In this document: one piece after another, positions 34,073 to 44,509 of the stretch
Numbering within the stretch: position 1 is the first letter of the stretch
Layout of the letters: each line of letters opens with the position of its first letter
DNA from: Saprospiraceae bacterium
GTDB taxonomy: Bacteria > Bacteroidota > Bacteroidia > Chitinophagales > Saprospiraceae
DNA: 64,000 bases
Assembly (NCBI GenBank): GCA_022448945.1
Contig: JAKVCV010000011.1
Span: 104,416-168,415 of the forward strand
Direction of reading: 5' to 3'
Translations under genes and position numbers: made by a program
Notes under the pieces: generated by a model
Databases searched by the model: none
What the model saw: only the letters and a program-made list of their open reading frames with translations
Told to the model about the DNA's origin: nothing

Positions 34073-37045
34073 ATGAATAATTCATTTAAGTTTTTGGCGA
34101 CAACTCTTTTTGTGTTAATAATCACGCTTGGAACAGGGTGTAAAACCTCATCAACGAGTACTTCAGGCACAAAAAACAAAAACACATCTAATTCTGTTTC
34201 TACAGAGAGCACTGCACCTTCTGCACTTAACAATTTAAGCAACATTTCATCTACTGCAACAACAGAAGACGCTGGAGAAACAGCTAGTGGAATGCAAGCA
34301 GAACTTCCTTTTTCACCTGATGTCCGCATGGGAACATTAGATAATGGGATGCGTTATTACATCCGTAAAAACAGCAAACCAGAAAACAGAATTGAGCTCC
34401 GCTTAGCAGTCAATGCAGGTTCTATGCAAGAAGATGATGACCAACAGGGATTAGCACATTTTGTAGAACACATGGCTTTTAATGGAACTACAAACTTCAA
34501 AAAAAATGAACTAATTAATTTTCTTGAAAAAACTGGCGTTCGGTTTGGTGCAGACCTCAATGCTTATACTAGTTTTGACGAAACAGTTTACATGCTACAA
34601 TTGCCCACGGACAAAGAAGGCTTAGTAGATAAGGGCCTACTTGTAATGAGCGACTGGGCAACAGGCATAGCCTTTGAAGGAGAAGAAATAGATAAAGAAC
34701 GGGGTGTTATTGAGTCTGAATGGAGAACAGGTCTGGGAGCAAATGAAAGGATGAGACATGTTTGGTGGCCGAAAGTGTTTCACAACACCCGATATGCATA
34801 TCGTTTACCAATAGGCTTAATGGACATTATTCAAAACGCACCACATGATCGTTTTCGCAACTTTTATAAAGACTGGTATCGACCTAATCTTCAGGCTATT
34901 ATCGTAGTTGGAGATCTCGATGTTGATGAAATAGAGCAAAAAATAAAAGACAAATTCTCAGGATTAAAAAACCCTGAAAATCAAAGAGAAAAAAACCTTT
35001 ATGAAGTGCCAAATCATGAAGAAACTTTTATAGCTATAGCAAAGGATAAAGAAGCGACAAGGACTGAAGTGCAGTTATACATCAAGCATGACCCTCAAAA
35101 CATAAAAACACTAGACGATTACAGAACAACACTAATGCATCGGCTTTACAACAATATGTTAAGTAATCGATTTGATGAAATTGGCCAAGACAAAAATGCA
35201 CCCTTTATTTATGGAAACGCTGGATATGGGGAGTTTGTCCGATCAAAAGACACCTATTATTGTCGCGCTCAAGCTAAAGAAGGTAACTTATTAAATAGTT
35301 TGAAAATTTTATTGAAAGAAAACCAAAGGGTTCTGCAACATGGTTTTACTGACACAGAGTTGGAACGCCAAAAACTTGCACTTAGAAAAAAAATAGAAAC
35401 CCAATATAAAGAACGAGACAGAACTACTTCAGCTAAATTAGCAATGGAGTGTGTTTACCACTTTTTGGAAGACAGCCCTATGTTTGGTGCAAAAAAAGAA
35501 TTACAGTTGGTCAAAGAATTTTTACCCTCAATAACTTTAACTGAAGTTAATTCCTTGGCAAAACAATGGATTACAAATAACAATAGGGCTTTAATTATCA
35601 CAGCTCCTGAAAAAGAAGATATTATTCTTCCAACAGAAGAAGATGTCAGAAAAGTATTGAAAGAATATAAAGACATCAAAACAGAACCCTATAAGGATAA
35701 GTTTTTGGATATGCCCTTGTTAGGGAAGCCCCCAAGAGGAGGAAAAGTTGTTGACACGAAATTCATTTCAATAGACAGCTTAAATATTACCGAGTATACT
35801 TTGTCTAACGGTGTACGAGTTGTATTGAAACCAACAGATTTTAGAAATGACCAGATACTAGTAGATGGTTTTAGCCCCGGCGGTCATTCACTATACAGCG
35901 ATAAAGACTATCAATCTGCATTAAATGCTGCCAACATTATAGATGAAGCAGGCCTTGGATCTTTTGACTTAATTGCTTTAGAAAAAAAGCTAACTGGGAA
36001 GACACTCGAAATTCGCCCTTATATAGGAGAATTAGAAGAAGGATTTTATGGCTCTTCTTCTGTTGAAGATTTTGAAACGATGTTAAAACTGATTTATCTG
36101 TATGGCGTAAATCCGCGTAAAGACCGAGAATCTTTTGACCGTGTTATAGAACAAACAAAAGAACAGCTACGGAATTTAGGCGCAAACCCAAGGGTGTTTT
36201 TCCAAAACCAACTATCAAAACTCAAAAACAATAATCACCTAAGACGTATTGCTGTTCCAACAGAAAAAGATATTGACGACATAAACTTTGAGCGCGTATA
36301 CGAAATATACAATGATCGTTTCGCTGATTTTAGTGACTTCACCTTTGTGTTTGTAGGGAATTTTGAGCCTGAGAAAATAAAACCTCAATTGGAATTGTAT
36401 TTGGGAGCACTCCCTAGTAACAACAGAGTTGAAAACTGGAAAGATGTTGGAGTTACCCATCCATCTTCCGGCTCATCCATTTCGCTAAAAAAAGGATTGG
36501 CCCCTCAGGCGAATGTTTATATTGGATTCGTCCTGGAATCAGAATGGTCTGCTAAGAAAAGTTATCAAATCTCAGCTATGTCTAAAGTGTTAAGCATAAT
36601 GGTCAGGGAAAACCTTAGGGAAGACAAGGGAGGCGTTTACAGCCCTTATGTAGGAGGGAATTTGCAAAAAACGCCAAAAGGATTATCTGATATCACTGTT
36701 TTCTTTCAATGTGCCCCCGAAAATGTTGAAAATTTAGTGGCGGCTGTAAAGGAGGAGATAAAATCGCTACAGGAAAATGGGCCCTCTGACGAGAACTTCA
36801 AAAAGGTAAAAGAAACTCAAAGACGAGGGAGAGAAAGCAATTTGAAAAAGAACAAATTCTGGAGAAGTATTCTATCAAAATATTACAGTAACAACATGGA
36901 CCTTTCAGGAATTAATGCGTATGAAACAATGATAGAAGAATTAACCAAAGAAGATATTAAAAACCTCTCAAAACAATTTCTGGACCTAGAAAAAGCGCTG
37001 ATCCTTACAGTAAAGTCTGAAAAAGAAAGCTCAAAAGAGCCTTAA
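34073..37045 (+). CDS. M16 family zinc metallopeptidase, lipoprotein
   Basis: 990 residues. Lipobox LGTGCKT (Cys23), a low-complexity Ser/Thr linker to about 70, then two M16 half-clamshells. The active half has the inverted zinc motif HFVEH (His129, Glu132, His133) and the distal ligand Glu209 in KERGVIESEW. The second half (about 580-980; LSNGVRVVLKPTDF) lacks the zinc motif, as usual. The full length matches two-domain pitrilysin-like peptidases of the Bacteroidota envelope (PqqL-like). Likely degrades peptides in the periplasm or at the surface. Monocistronic. Confidence 0.93.
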   Translation: MNNSFKFLATTLFVLIITLGTGCKTSSTSTSGTKNKNTSNSVSTESTAPSALNNLSNISSTATTEDAGETASGMQAELPFSPDVRMGTLDNGMRYYIRKNSKPENRIELRLAVNAGSMQEDDDQQGLAHFVEHMAFNGTTNFKKNELINFLEKTGVRFGADLNAYTSFDETVYMLQLPTDKEGLVDKGLLVMSDWATGIAFEGEEIDKERGVIESEWRTGLGANERMRHVWWPKVFHNTRYAYRLPIGLMDIIQNAPHDRFRNFYKDWYRPNLQAIIVVGDLDVDEIEQKIKDKFSGLKNPENQREKNLYEVPNHEETFIAIAKDKEATRTEVQLYIKHDPQNIKTLDDYRTTLMHRLYNNMLSNRFDEIGQDKNAPFIYGNAGYGEFVRSKDTYYCRAQAKEGNLLNSLKILLKENQRVLQHGFTDTELERQKLALRKKIETQYKERDRTTSAKLAMECVYHFLEDSPMFGAKKELQLVKEFLPSITLTEVNSLAKQWITNNNRALIITAPEKEDIILPTEEDVRKVLKEYKDIKTEPYKDKFLDMPLLGKPPRGGKVVDTKFISIDSLNITEYTLSNGVRVVLKPTDFRNDQILVDGFSPGGHSLYSDKDYQSALNAANIIDEAGLGSFDLIALEKKLTGKTLEIRPYIGELEEGFYGSSSVEDFETMLKLIYLYGVNPRKDRESFDRVIEQTKEQLRNLGANPRVFFQNQLSKLKNNNHLRRIAVPTEKDIDDINFERVYEIYNDRFADFSDFTFVFVGNFEPEKIKPQLELYLGALPSNNRVENWKDVGVTHPSSGSSISLKKGLAPQANVYIGFVLESEWSAKKSYQISAMSKVLSIMVRENLREDKGGVYSPYVGGNLQKTPKGLSDITVFFQCAPENVENLVAAVKEEIKSLQENGPSDENFKKVKETQRRGRESNLKKNKFWRSILSKYYSNNMDLSGINAYETMIEELTKEDIKNLSKQFLDLEKALILTVKSEKESSKEP

Positions 37046-37096
37046 ATAAAGGGCCAATACAAATTTATTGAAGTCTGCCTTATGCTGGTAGATTTA

Positions 37097-37615
37097 TCAC
37101 TCTGCAAGATTGTATAAAACTTCTGTGCTGTGCACCTCCCATCCCTTGTCTAAATTGAACTTTCGGACTTTAGTAACTAAAACAAGTCCTGTTATTAAAG
37201 CAATGACACCGCCTGCAATAACAACCGCCCCGGTTTCAATGTTTGTTCCGGCTAGGGCTGCCCCAAAAACTATTGTCGCAAACCCAGCACCTGTCAAAAC
37301 ACCTCCAGCAAAAAACTCTTCACTAAAAACACGTCCACCAATCATCTTACAGTCATTAAACAAAACTTCCTTGCCATTAACAACCATCATTCCTTCCTTA
37401 ATGTCGTCCAATTTTCCTGTAAAAACCTTTGAGTTATTCCTAAGTCTATACTTAATTCTAGCCGATTGATTAACCATTTTTTTTAGATCCTTCTGTTGAT
37501 GCACAAACAATAAAACTTTGATAACCCTAATATCGTCAATTAGTTTTTGTGCAAATAAAGCCGAGGGACCCAAAAGAAAAACGAAAAATGATAAAATAAA
37601 TAATTGGCGTTTCAT
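37097..37615 (-). CDS. Exported protein with C-terminal membrane hairpin, hypothetical
   Basis: 172 residues. Signal peptide ends ALFAQKL. A short polar part (IKYRLRNNSKVFTGKLDDIK, a small beta module: GMMVVNGKEVLFNDCK) is followed by a Gly/Ala-rich hydrophobic stretch of two membrane helices (VLTGAGFATIVFGAALAG and GAVVIAGGVIALITGLVLV). No firm family. Convergent with the M16 gene. Confidence 0.6.
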   Translation of the reverse strand: MKRQLFILSFFVFLLGPSALFAQKLIDDIRVIKVLLFVHQQKDLKKMVNQSARIKYRLRNNSKVFTGKLDDIKEGMMVVNGKEVLFNDCKMIGGRVFSEEFFAGGVLTGAGFATIVFGAALAGTNIETGAVVIAGGVIALITGLVLVTKVRKFNLDKGWEVHSTEVLYNLAE

Positions 37616-37830
37616 ATTGTTTTTTTATAAAAAAATTTATCCCTATTATCAAACTGAACCCTAATGTACTATTTTATATCTTATATCAACGTCAAAAATA
37701 AAAAGATAGACATTATAGACCATTTTTTTATGAAAAGGAAAAGCAATCAAAGCAAGTAATCTAAAAACTACACTTTTTTTAGTATATTGGTAAGCTAACT
37801 TTTTATTGATTTTAAAATACACAATATTTA

Positions 37831-38772
37831 ATGGTGTTTACCAATAAACATAACGCAAGTTATTTAATTCTTATTGTATTAACAGGGATTGTATTACTCT
37901 CTTCTCAGCAATACGATACTAGCGAAAAGAAACACCTCCCTCCTACCATAGAAAGCAATAAAAACACCTTTGACAACTATTGGTATCAAGGAAAAGCAGA
38001 AATTTCTAGCTTTACACTAAATCAAGCTCATTATGGTGAAACTCATCAGGGAAGGGCCGTATTGATTTTTGTTACTGAACCTTTTTCAAAGTCACGACAA
38101 GTCAAGCTCAACAATATTCATGGAAATGAAAAAGATGCGGTAAACATATTAAAACTCAATCTGTCAAAAAAATTCATTACAGGGATATATGATTATTCTA
38201 TTCTAAAATCAGTTTTCACACCTATTAACTTAACAAAACACCCTAACACCCTGAAAGCAACATCAAGCATTCAGGAATGGTGCGGGCATACGTTTACCCA
38301 ATTAAACCTTGGCAGTTTATATTACCACATGACACTTAATTCTTATTATGAAAACGAAGGAGATGTCACAAAAGAAATGGAAATCGTTTTGTTAGAAGAT
38401 GAAATATGGTCCAGAATACGCATTAACCCAAAGTCATTGCCTACAGGAAATGTAAAAATAATTCCTTCCATTAGCAGTTCGAGATTACTACATACCTCTA
38501 TAGATGCAGAAACAGCAAAAACTACCTTAATGAAACATAATAATGATGATAATTTATTAACTTATAAAATAAAATATCTTAACTCTAAAAGAAGTCTCTC
38601 TATTGATTTTGAAAAAAAATTTCCGCATAGAATAGAGCGTTGGCAAGAAAGTTACTTTAGTTCAAATAAACTAATGACGACAAACGCAATACGTATAAAA
38701 ACTATCCTTTCTGATTACTGGAATTTTAACAGCAATGAAAACAAATCGTTACGATTACAACTAGGACTTTAA
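37831..38772 (+). CDS. Conserved exported Bacteroidota protein (family sometimes labelled Maf)
   Basis: 313 residues with an N-terminal hydrophobic segment (SYLILIVLTGIVLLSS). The motif YWYQGKAEISSFTLNQAHYG and GRAVLIFVTEPFSKSRQVK is typical of a Bacteroidota family that databases have often named septum formation inhibitor Maf, although it has none of the Maf nucleotide-pyrophosphatase motifs; that name comes from memory and should be checked. It ends in SNENKSLRLQLGL. Probably a periplasmic or outer-membrane-associated beta protein. It precedes the GHMP kinase gene by 52 bp. Confidence 0.65.
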   Translation: MVFTNKHNASYLILIVLTGIVLLSSQQYDTSEKKHLPPTIESNKNTFDNYWYQGKAEISSFTLNQAHYGETHQGRAVLIFVTEPFSKSRQVKLNNIHGNEKDAVNILKLNLSKKFITGIYDYSILKSVFTPINLTKHPNTLKATSSIQEWCGHTFTQLNLGSLYYHMTLNSYYENEGDVTKEMEIVLLEDEIWSRIRINPKSLPTGNVKIIPSISSSRLLHTSIDAETAKTTLMKHNNDDNLLTYKIKYLNSKRSLSIDFEKKFPHRIERWQESYFSSNKLMTTNAIRIKTILSDYWNFNSNENKSLRLQLGL

Positions 38773-38824
38773 CCATTCAATATTTATTATTAAACAAAAT
38801 ACATCACAATAAAAAAATTAAACT

Positions 38825-39775
38825 ATGAGTTTCTCGATGCGCACCAATGGAAAACTACTTCTTACTGGTGAATACTTTGTTACTGAAGGAGCAGTTGCAT
38901 TAGCACTTCCAACCCAATTAGGCCAGTCGCTTAATGTTAATGGATTGAAAGCAACAGGAGAGCCCAAACTTGTCTGGAAAAGTCTCTCCAGCGAACAGGA
39001 AGTCTGGTTCGAAGCTACATATAATCTGCCGGACCTTAATATTTTAGAATGTGATGGTGGCGACGACAAAGATGATGTTGCAGAATCATTGCAAAATACT
39101 TTGAAGCAAGCACAATCATTAAATCCTGATTTTCTTGACGGCAATGATTCTTGGGAAGCCACATCTGCATTAGAATTCTCAAGAGACTGGGGTTTGGGTT
39201 CAAGTTCTACACTCATTACTATGATTGCTAAATGGGCCCTTATTGACCCTTTCCTGTTACTTAAGCGCACCTTTGGAGGGTCGGGATATGACATTGTTGC
39301 AGCAACTGCTGAAGGACCTATGCTTTTTCAAAAATTTAATGGGAAAAATCGTTGGGAGAAATCTAACTTTAATCCAACTTTTAAAGAACACCTTTATTTC
39401 GTCTATCTAGAAAAGAAACAGAATACGCGTGAAGCATTGGTTTATTACATGATTTCTACACCTGAAGAACGAGAAAAACCTTTGCCACGCATCACTCAAA
39501 TAACACATGACATTGCTCAGTATACTAAAAACCTTGAAGATTTCGATGACTTGATAGCAGAACATGAAGACCTTGTAAAAAGTGTTATTCAACAACCCAG
39601 AGCCAAAGAAATACATTTCAGCGACTTCTGGGGTGAAGTAAAATCTCTCGGAGGTTGGGGGGGCGATTTTGTTTTAGCAACAAGTAACCGAAGTGAAGAA
39701 GACACTAAAGAATATTTCCGATCTAAAGGATTTAATACAATTTTCAGATATGATGAACTAGTAAAAGAATACTAA
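38825..39775 (+). CDS. GYDIA-type GHMP kinase
   Basis: 316 residues. GHMP-fold ATP-dependent small-molecule kinase: N-terminal NGKLLLTGEYFVTEGAVALA, the ATP-binding glycine/serine loop DWGLGSSSTLITMIAKW (about 117-135) and the motif GSGYDIVAATAEGPMLF that names the Bacteroidota GYDIA subgroup. Closest well-known relatives are mevalonate and phosphomevalonate kinases; the substrate of this subgroup is not settled, and an isoprenoid role is a guess from fold. No mevalonate genes adjoin it. Confidence 0.85.
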   Translation: MSFSMRTNGKLLLTGEYFVTEGAVALALPTQLGQSLNVNGLKATGEPKLVWKSLSSEQEVWFEATYNLPDLNILECDGGDDKDDVAESLQNTLKQAQSLNPDFLDGNDSWEATSALEFSRDWGLGSSSTLITMIAKWALIDPFLLLKRTFGGSGYDIVAATAEGPMLFQKFNGKNRWEKSNFNPTFKEHLYFVYLEKKQNTREALVYYMISTPEEREKPLPRITQITHDIAQYTKNLEDFDDLIAEHEDLVKSVIQQPRAKEIHFSDFWGEVKSLGGWGGDFVLATSNRSEEDTKEYFRSKGFNTIFRYDELVKEY

Positions 39776-39931
39776 TTAAAAAGCCCTTTTTGAAATTTTA
39801 CTTTTTAAAAAATCATTATTTATTTTTAGACAGGCCGTTCGCCTTGTAAGTCATTAATCAAATATTAAAAATGGCACGCTATATGTTGCTATCTCTTCCG
39901 AACAATAAAATATAGAACAAATCCCCCGGTT

Positions 39932-42900
39932 ATGAAAAAGTGGAGGTCACCAAAGAATTGCTTCAAATGGCTATTCCGATTGTTTTTAGTCGTATTGGTT
40001 TTTTTTAGCACTATCATTGTACTGGTCTATTGGAAACAAGAACATATTGTTCGACAAATATTGATATATTCCAATGAACATTATACTGGAAAAATTGATT
40101 TAGATGGCAGTCACATCTCTCCATTTGTAAACTTCCCCTACATCTCCATAGATCTTGAAGGCCTGCGGGTTTACGAAAACAAAGGCCAAAACGAACCCCC
40201 TATTCTAGCATTAGATGATACTTATTTAGGTTTTGACCTGTGGACGATAATTAAGGGTGACTTACAACTTAAGTCAATTTTTTTAAGTAATGGCTATATT
40301 AAGTTTATCCAACATAAAGATGGCAACTTCAACATTTTTAATGCTTTAATGCCTGTTGATTCGGCAACTACTGAGGATGAAACACCTTTCTCACTTGAGA
40401 TTGAATCCATCAAATTGCACAATGTAGATGTTCACAAATTTAATGAATCCACAAAAATAGATTTAGATATATATGTCAATGATGCAAAAGCTCAACTACA
40501 GATAAATAATACCCACACATTAATAGATATAGATAGTCGGTTTGAGATGAATCTGATAAAAAATGAAGATACAACATTCATCAAACACAAACACTTTGAG
40601 TTGACCTCAAAATTTGATTTTGACACTGAAAAGCAACTGATTCAATTTGAACGATCTAATATCAAATTGGAAATGGGGGAATTTAATATAGAAGGGTTTT
40701 TTGACATTGCGAATAATCAAAATTTAGACATAAAAGTACATGGCACAAAACCTAACTTTGACTTATTAATAGCGTTTGCTCCAGAAGAATTGATCCCCAC
40801 TTTAGAAAGTTATGAAAATAGAGGAGAAGTCTATTTTGACGCAACTGTAAAAGGCAGCACTTTATATGGCTCTATTCCAAAGATAAATGTTGTTTTCGGA
40901 TGTAAAAAAGGATTCCTACAGAACAACCAGACCAACAAAAAGATTCGCGGAATGGAGTTCAGTGGTTACTTCAGGAATGGCTCTGAAGGGGGCGGATTAG
41001 AAACAATGGAGTTTGGGTTAAAAGATTTTAATGCCCGGCCAGAAGCAGGGCGCTTCTATGGTGACCTGGAAGTGAAAAACTTCTTGTCTCCAGATATTGA
41101 CCTAAAATTACGTTCTCAATTCGATTTAGAATTTTTGACAGCGTTTTTCAACCTTAAAGGCTTGAGTGAAATTTCTGGTTCAATAAATTTAACAATGAAT
41201 TTTCATGACATTATCGACCTGAAAAATCCTGAAAAAAGCATTGAACGACTAAATGAATCTTATTTCACAGAATTGGAGATACGGAACCTTAACTTTAAAT
41301 CGGATGGATATTATTTACCTATTAATGATTTGAATATAATTGGACATATTGAAGGGCATCAAGCATACATAGACACCTTAAGTGCTCATGTCGGGAATTC
41401 AGATCTAGTCGTAAACGGAACCATAAGTGACCTTCCTGCAATCATTCATCATACAGATGATAGTGTTTGGGTTGAATTGGATATAGTCTCCTCCTTACTG
41501 GATCTAAATGAATTAACCTATAACGACTCTTCCGGAGTATCTAAAATTAATGAACAAATAAGGGACTTTAAATTGGATCTTGCATTTGGCAGTTCTGCAA
41601 GGGCCTTTACTGAATCTAAAAACTTACCTATAGGTGAATTTTTTATACGGGACTTACACGCTCAATTAAAGCATTATCCACATAAATTCCACGATTTTAA
41701 AGCCGATTTTTATATCGAAGAAGAAGATATACGTTTAATAGATTTTTCGGGAGAATTGGACCGCAGTGACTTTCATTTTTCTGGCAAACTGTCCCATTAT
41801 GACTTCTGGTTTAATCATGTCTTAAATGGAGACACCGAACTTGAATTTGATCTGACTTCGGACCACCTACACCTCGAAGATCTATTCGTTTACAAAGGAG
41901 AAAACTATGTGCCCGAAGATTATCGGCATGAAGATTTCCAGGGACTAAAATTTCATGGCCGGACACAATTACATTTCAAAGAACATTTGTTGCATTCTAT
42001 AGACCTATATATAGACCAATTAAATGGCAAAATGCAGCTACACAAATGTCGGTTTGAAAAATTCAACGGAAGAATCCATTACGAGAACCAACACTTGACT
42101 ACCGAAGGCCTGGGGGGTCAAATCGGTCGAAGCGACTTTAAAATAGACCTATACTGGCACTTAGGAGACAGTAGCCACCATCAAAAAGAAAACCATTATA
42201 TACACCTTGTTTCCAAACGACTTGACCTTAATCAATTGCTGGATTGGCACATGCCTAAATCCGAAGCAGACAATAGCCCTGTAGACCATGATGCAGGATT
42301 TAGTGTCTTTAATCTTCCTTTTTGGGATATGCAATTTAAAACAGAAATAGGGAATCTTACATATCATCAATATAAGATAAATGCGCTAAATGCCTCAATT
42401 AGAATGACAAAAGACAGATATATTCATATAGATACTTGCTTGATGGAAATTGCCGATGCACACTTCGACATAACCGGATATTTTAATGCTACTGATAGTA
42501 ATGATATTTACTTTAGTCCAATTGTGTATGCTAAAAATATGGATGTTGACAAATTTTTGATCAAATTTGACAACTTTGGCCAAGACAACTTGGTTTCTGA
42601 AAACTTACATGGCATCATCGATTGCGAATTGTCAGGGAAATTACATATGCATAAAGATTTAACCCCTATGCTAGAAAAATCTGATTTCCTAATAGACCTG
42701 GAGGCAGTAAATGGACGTCTGGAAAACTATGAACCTGTAAAATATTTAGCAGATTATTTTAAAGATAAAAATCTTCAAAAAATACGTTTTGACACCCTGA
42801 GAAACACCTTTAAATTTGGGGAAAACATCCTTAAAATTCCTGTCATGACTATTAATTCATCATTGGGATTCATTGAACTATGGGGCGAACAGCATTTAAC

Positions 42901-43207
42901 GGAATCAAAAAAAATGAATTTATTTTTCAAAATTCCCATGAAGTTGATTACCAAAGCTGTATTTCAAAAGTTATTCAAGAAAAAACAAGAAGATATTGAT
43001 TCTGAAAAAGAAGACGCAATAGTGTATCAGGACAAGTCCAAAAAAACCACCTATGTTACGGTAAACTTACAAGTGGACAAAGATGAATATGCTGTAAAAT
43101 TACAGCGTGACAAACAAAGGCTAAATTCAGAACGACAAAAAGAACGCCAGGTGCGTAAAGCCAAACGAAAAGAACGCCGAAAATTATTGTTAGAACAAAA
43201 TAATTAA
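39932..43207 (+). CDS. AsmA-like inner-membrane protein (intermembrane lipid-transfer type)
   Basis: 1091 residues. One N-terminal membrane helix (about 13-35, FRLFLVVLVFFSTIIVLVYW), then a very long chain of beta strands: an AsmA N-domain (about 40-250; ILALDDTYLGFDLWTIIKGD) and an AsmA_2/DUF748-like C-terminal region around 850-1010. The last ~100 residues are extremely basic (ERQKERQVRKAKRKERRKL). By family, such proteins form periplasmic grooves between inner and outer membrane and affect lipid export. Starts 156 bp after the GHMP kinase gene; own promoter likely, none clear. Confidence 0.8.
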   Translation: MKKWRSPKNCFKWLFRLFLVVLVFFSTIIVLVYWKQEHIVRQILIYSNEHYTGKIDLDGSHISPFVNFPYISIDLEGLRVYENKGQNEPPILALDDTYLGFDLWTIIKGDLQLKSIFLSNGYIKFIQHKDGNFNIFNALMPVDSATTEDETPFSLEIESIKLHNVDVHKFNESTKIDLDIYVNDAKAQLQINNTHTLIDIDSRFEMNLIKNEDTTFIKHKHFELTSKFDFDTEKQLIQFERSNIKLEMGEFNIEGFFDIANNQNLDIKVHGTKPNFDLLIAFAPEELIPTLESYENRGEVYFDATVKGSTLYGSIPKINVVFGCKKGFLQNNQTNKKIRGMEFSGYFRNGSEGGGLETMEFGLKDFNARPEAGRFYGDLEVKNFLSPDIDLKLRSQFDLEFLTAFFNLKGLSEISGSINLTMNFHDIIDLKNPEKSIERLNESYFTELEIRNLNFKSDGYYLPINDLNIIGHIEGHQAYIDTLSAHVGNSDLVVNGTISDLPAIIHHTDDSVWVELDIVSSLLDLNELTYNDSSGVSKINEQIRDFKLDLAFGSSARAFTESKNLPIGEFFIRDLHAQLKHYPHKFHDFKADFYIEEEDIRLIDFSGELDRSDFHFSGKLSHYDFWFNHVLNGDTELEFDLTSDHLHLEDLFVYKGENYVPEDYRHEDFQGLKFHGRTQLHFKEHLLHSIDLYIDQLNGKMQLHKCRFEKFNGRIHYENQHLTTEGLGGQIGRSDFKIDLYWHLGDSSHHQKENHYIHLVSKRLDLNQLLDWHMPKSEADNSPVDHDAGFSVFNLPFWDMQFKTEIGNLTYHQYKINALNASIRMTKDRYIHIDTCLMEIADAHFDITGYFNATDSNDIYFSPIVYAKNMDVDKFLIKFDNFGQDNLVSENLHGIIDCELSGKLHMHKDLTPMLEKSDFLIDLEAVNGRLENYEPVKYLADYFKDKNLQKIRFDTLRNTFKFGENILKIPVMTINSSLGFIELWGEQHLTESKKMNLFFKIPMKLITKAVFQKLFKKKQEDIDSEKEDAIVYQDKSKKTTYVTVNLQVDKDEYAVKLQRDKQRLNSERQKERQVRKAKRKERRKLLLEQNN

Positions 43208-43428
43208 TATCAAAAATCGCCAGAATGGCAATAGTTTCGATCTAATAAACTTTACACGAGTTTAAAATCAATTTCAGACAGCAATAAATTAATTATAGTT
43301 ATTGCAAAGAATTATACTTATATTTATATATGAGATTGAGATTCACTTATTAATTATCCGCCTTCAGAACCTGCTATAACTTTTAAGAATAACATTTTAA
43401 TCAAAAAACACAAAAACATCCCGACACC

Positions 43429-44127
43429 ATGAAATATCTCTTCCTGGTTTGCATATCTGTATTTTGTTTGACAATGATTCCATACACTTCCAATTCCAAT
43501 AGTGTAACTCCATCAACAAGTATTAGCACTATCGACAACGCTCCTCCTCCTGTAGATAGAAACCCCAGGAAGAAAGTCAAGCAAAAGAAAAAGAGAAAAA
43601 AACTGAACAGAAAAAACAAAAAAAATGCTTTCTGGAAATTCTTTAACAAAGACGGGAATACCTCTTCAAAAAAAGGAGCAGTGTTCATGGGGCTAGCCGC
43701 AATGTTTTTGGCACTAACTGGAGGTTTAATTGGAGCTACAGTCGCTATCGTTAAAAATATGCCCTATCCTTTCTTAGCCTTTTTAACGATTTTTTTAGCT
43801 GCTGCTTGTTTGGTATGGTGTATTATTTTCTTAGTAAAAAGTCTTGTATACTATTCCAAAATAACTAAAGGTCACACAGAAAAAAGTGGGCTTAAATACA
43901 AAGCTTCAAAAGAAGGGAAGCTCCTTAAAGGTATAATTTTAACGATTTTAGGTGCTTTATTATTAGGCCCGAGCATCGCTTACCTATTCTCTGTCCTGTC
44001 AACTTGGGTGTTTCCTACAACAGGAATAGTTCTTGGAATTGCTTTTATCTTAGGAGCTTTAGTATTGTTATTTTTAGGTATATGGAGCCTTATTCGCGCA
44101 AAAAAGGCCCCATCAATAAAAGACTAG
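43429..44127 (+). CDS. Basic multi-pass membrane protein, hypothetical
   Basis: 232 residues. A signal-like N-terminus (MKYLFLVCISVFCLTMIPY) is followed by a very basic stretch (KKVKQKKKRKKLNRKNKKN, about 49-67). Four membrane helices follow (near 86-107, 112-137, 165-188 and 193-222). No family recognised. Such basic linkers followed by TM bundles recur in Bacteroidota as small hypothetical proteins. Its stop is one base away from the stop of the convergent lipoprotein gene. Confidence 0.65.
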   Translation: MKYLFLVCISVFCLTMIPYTSNSNSVTPSTSISTIDNAPPPVDRNPRKKVKQKKKRKKLNRKNKKNAFWKFFNKDGNTSSKKGAVFMGLAAMFLALTGGLIGATVAIVKNMPYPFLAFLTIFLAAACLVWCIIFLVKSLVYYSKITKGHTEKSGLKYKASKEGKLLKGIILTILGALLLGPSIAYLFSVLSTWVFPTTGIVLGIAFILGALVLLFLGIWSLIRAKKAPSIKD

Positions 44128-44128
44128 A

Positions 44129-44509
44129 TCAGCTTTCTTTGCGAACCTCAACCAATTCTAAAACACCTTCATTCAACGTATATCGAACAATTAGGTCCAT
44201 ATCTTTTGCAATTTTCTCCAAAAGATCATCTTGAGTTTCAAAAATGAGTTCTTTACCGGATTCGTTTTTCAATACAACCCTTGAGGGTTGATCGGGCTGT
44301 TCCCTTATATCGTCTACATATCCTAGAAACACAAAAACCTGTTGTTTTTCCTTTGTTTTAAGAGGAGAGTGGAATAAAACACTAGCCTGTGATTCTCTGG
44401 TATATAAAGTCACATCCTGTGAATTAAGGTCATAAGTAGTTTCAGGAATTATTTCTTGTTGACATGAAGTATATAAGATCAGCAATAAAAAAAATAAAGA
44501 TAATTTCAT
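44129..44509 (-). CDS. Small lipoprotein, hypothetical
   Basis: 126 residues, lipobox LYTSCQQ (Cys16). The mature part is short beta/alpha with RVVLKNESGKELIFETQDDL and KIAKDMDLIVRYTLNEGVLE. No family recognised. Convergent with the preceding membrane-protein gene (one base between stop codons). Confidence 0.6.
   Translation of the reverse strand: MKLSLFFLLLILYTSCQQEIIPETTYDLNSQDVTLYTRESQASVLFHSPLKTKEKQQVFVFLGYVDDIREQPDQPSRVVLKNESGKELIFETQDDLLEKIAKDMDLIVRYTLNEGVLELVEVRKES

Noticed and set aside
37831..38772. Maf nucleotide pyrophosphatase/septum inhibitor
   Set aside because: No Maf motif and an N-terminal export segment; the name would be inherited misannotation.
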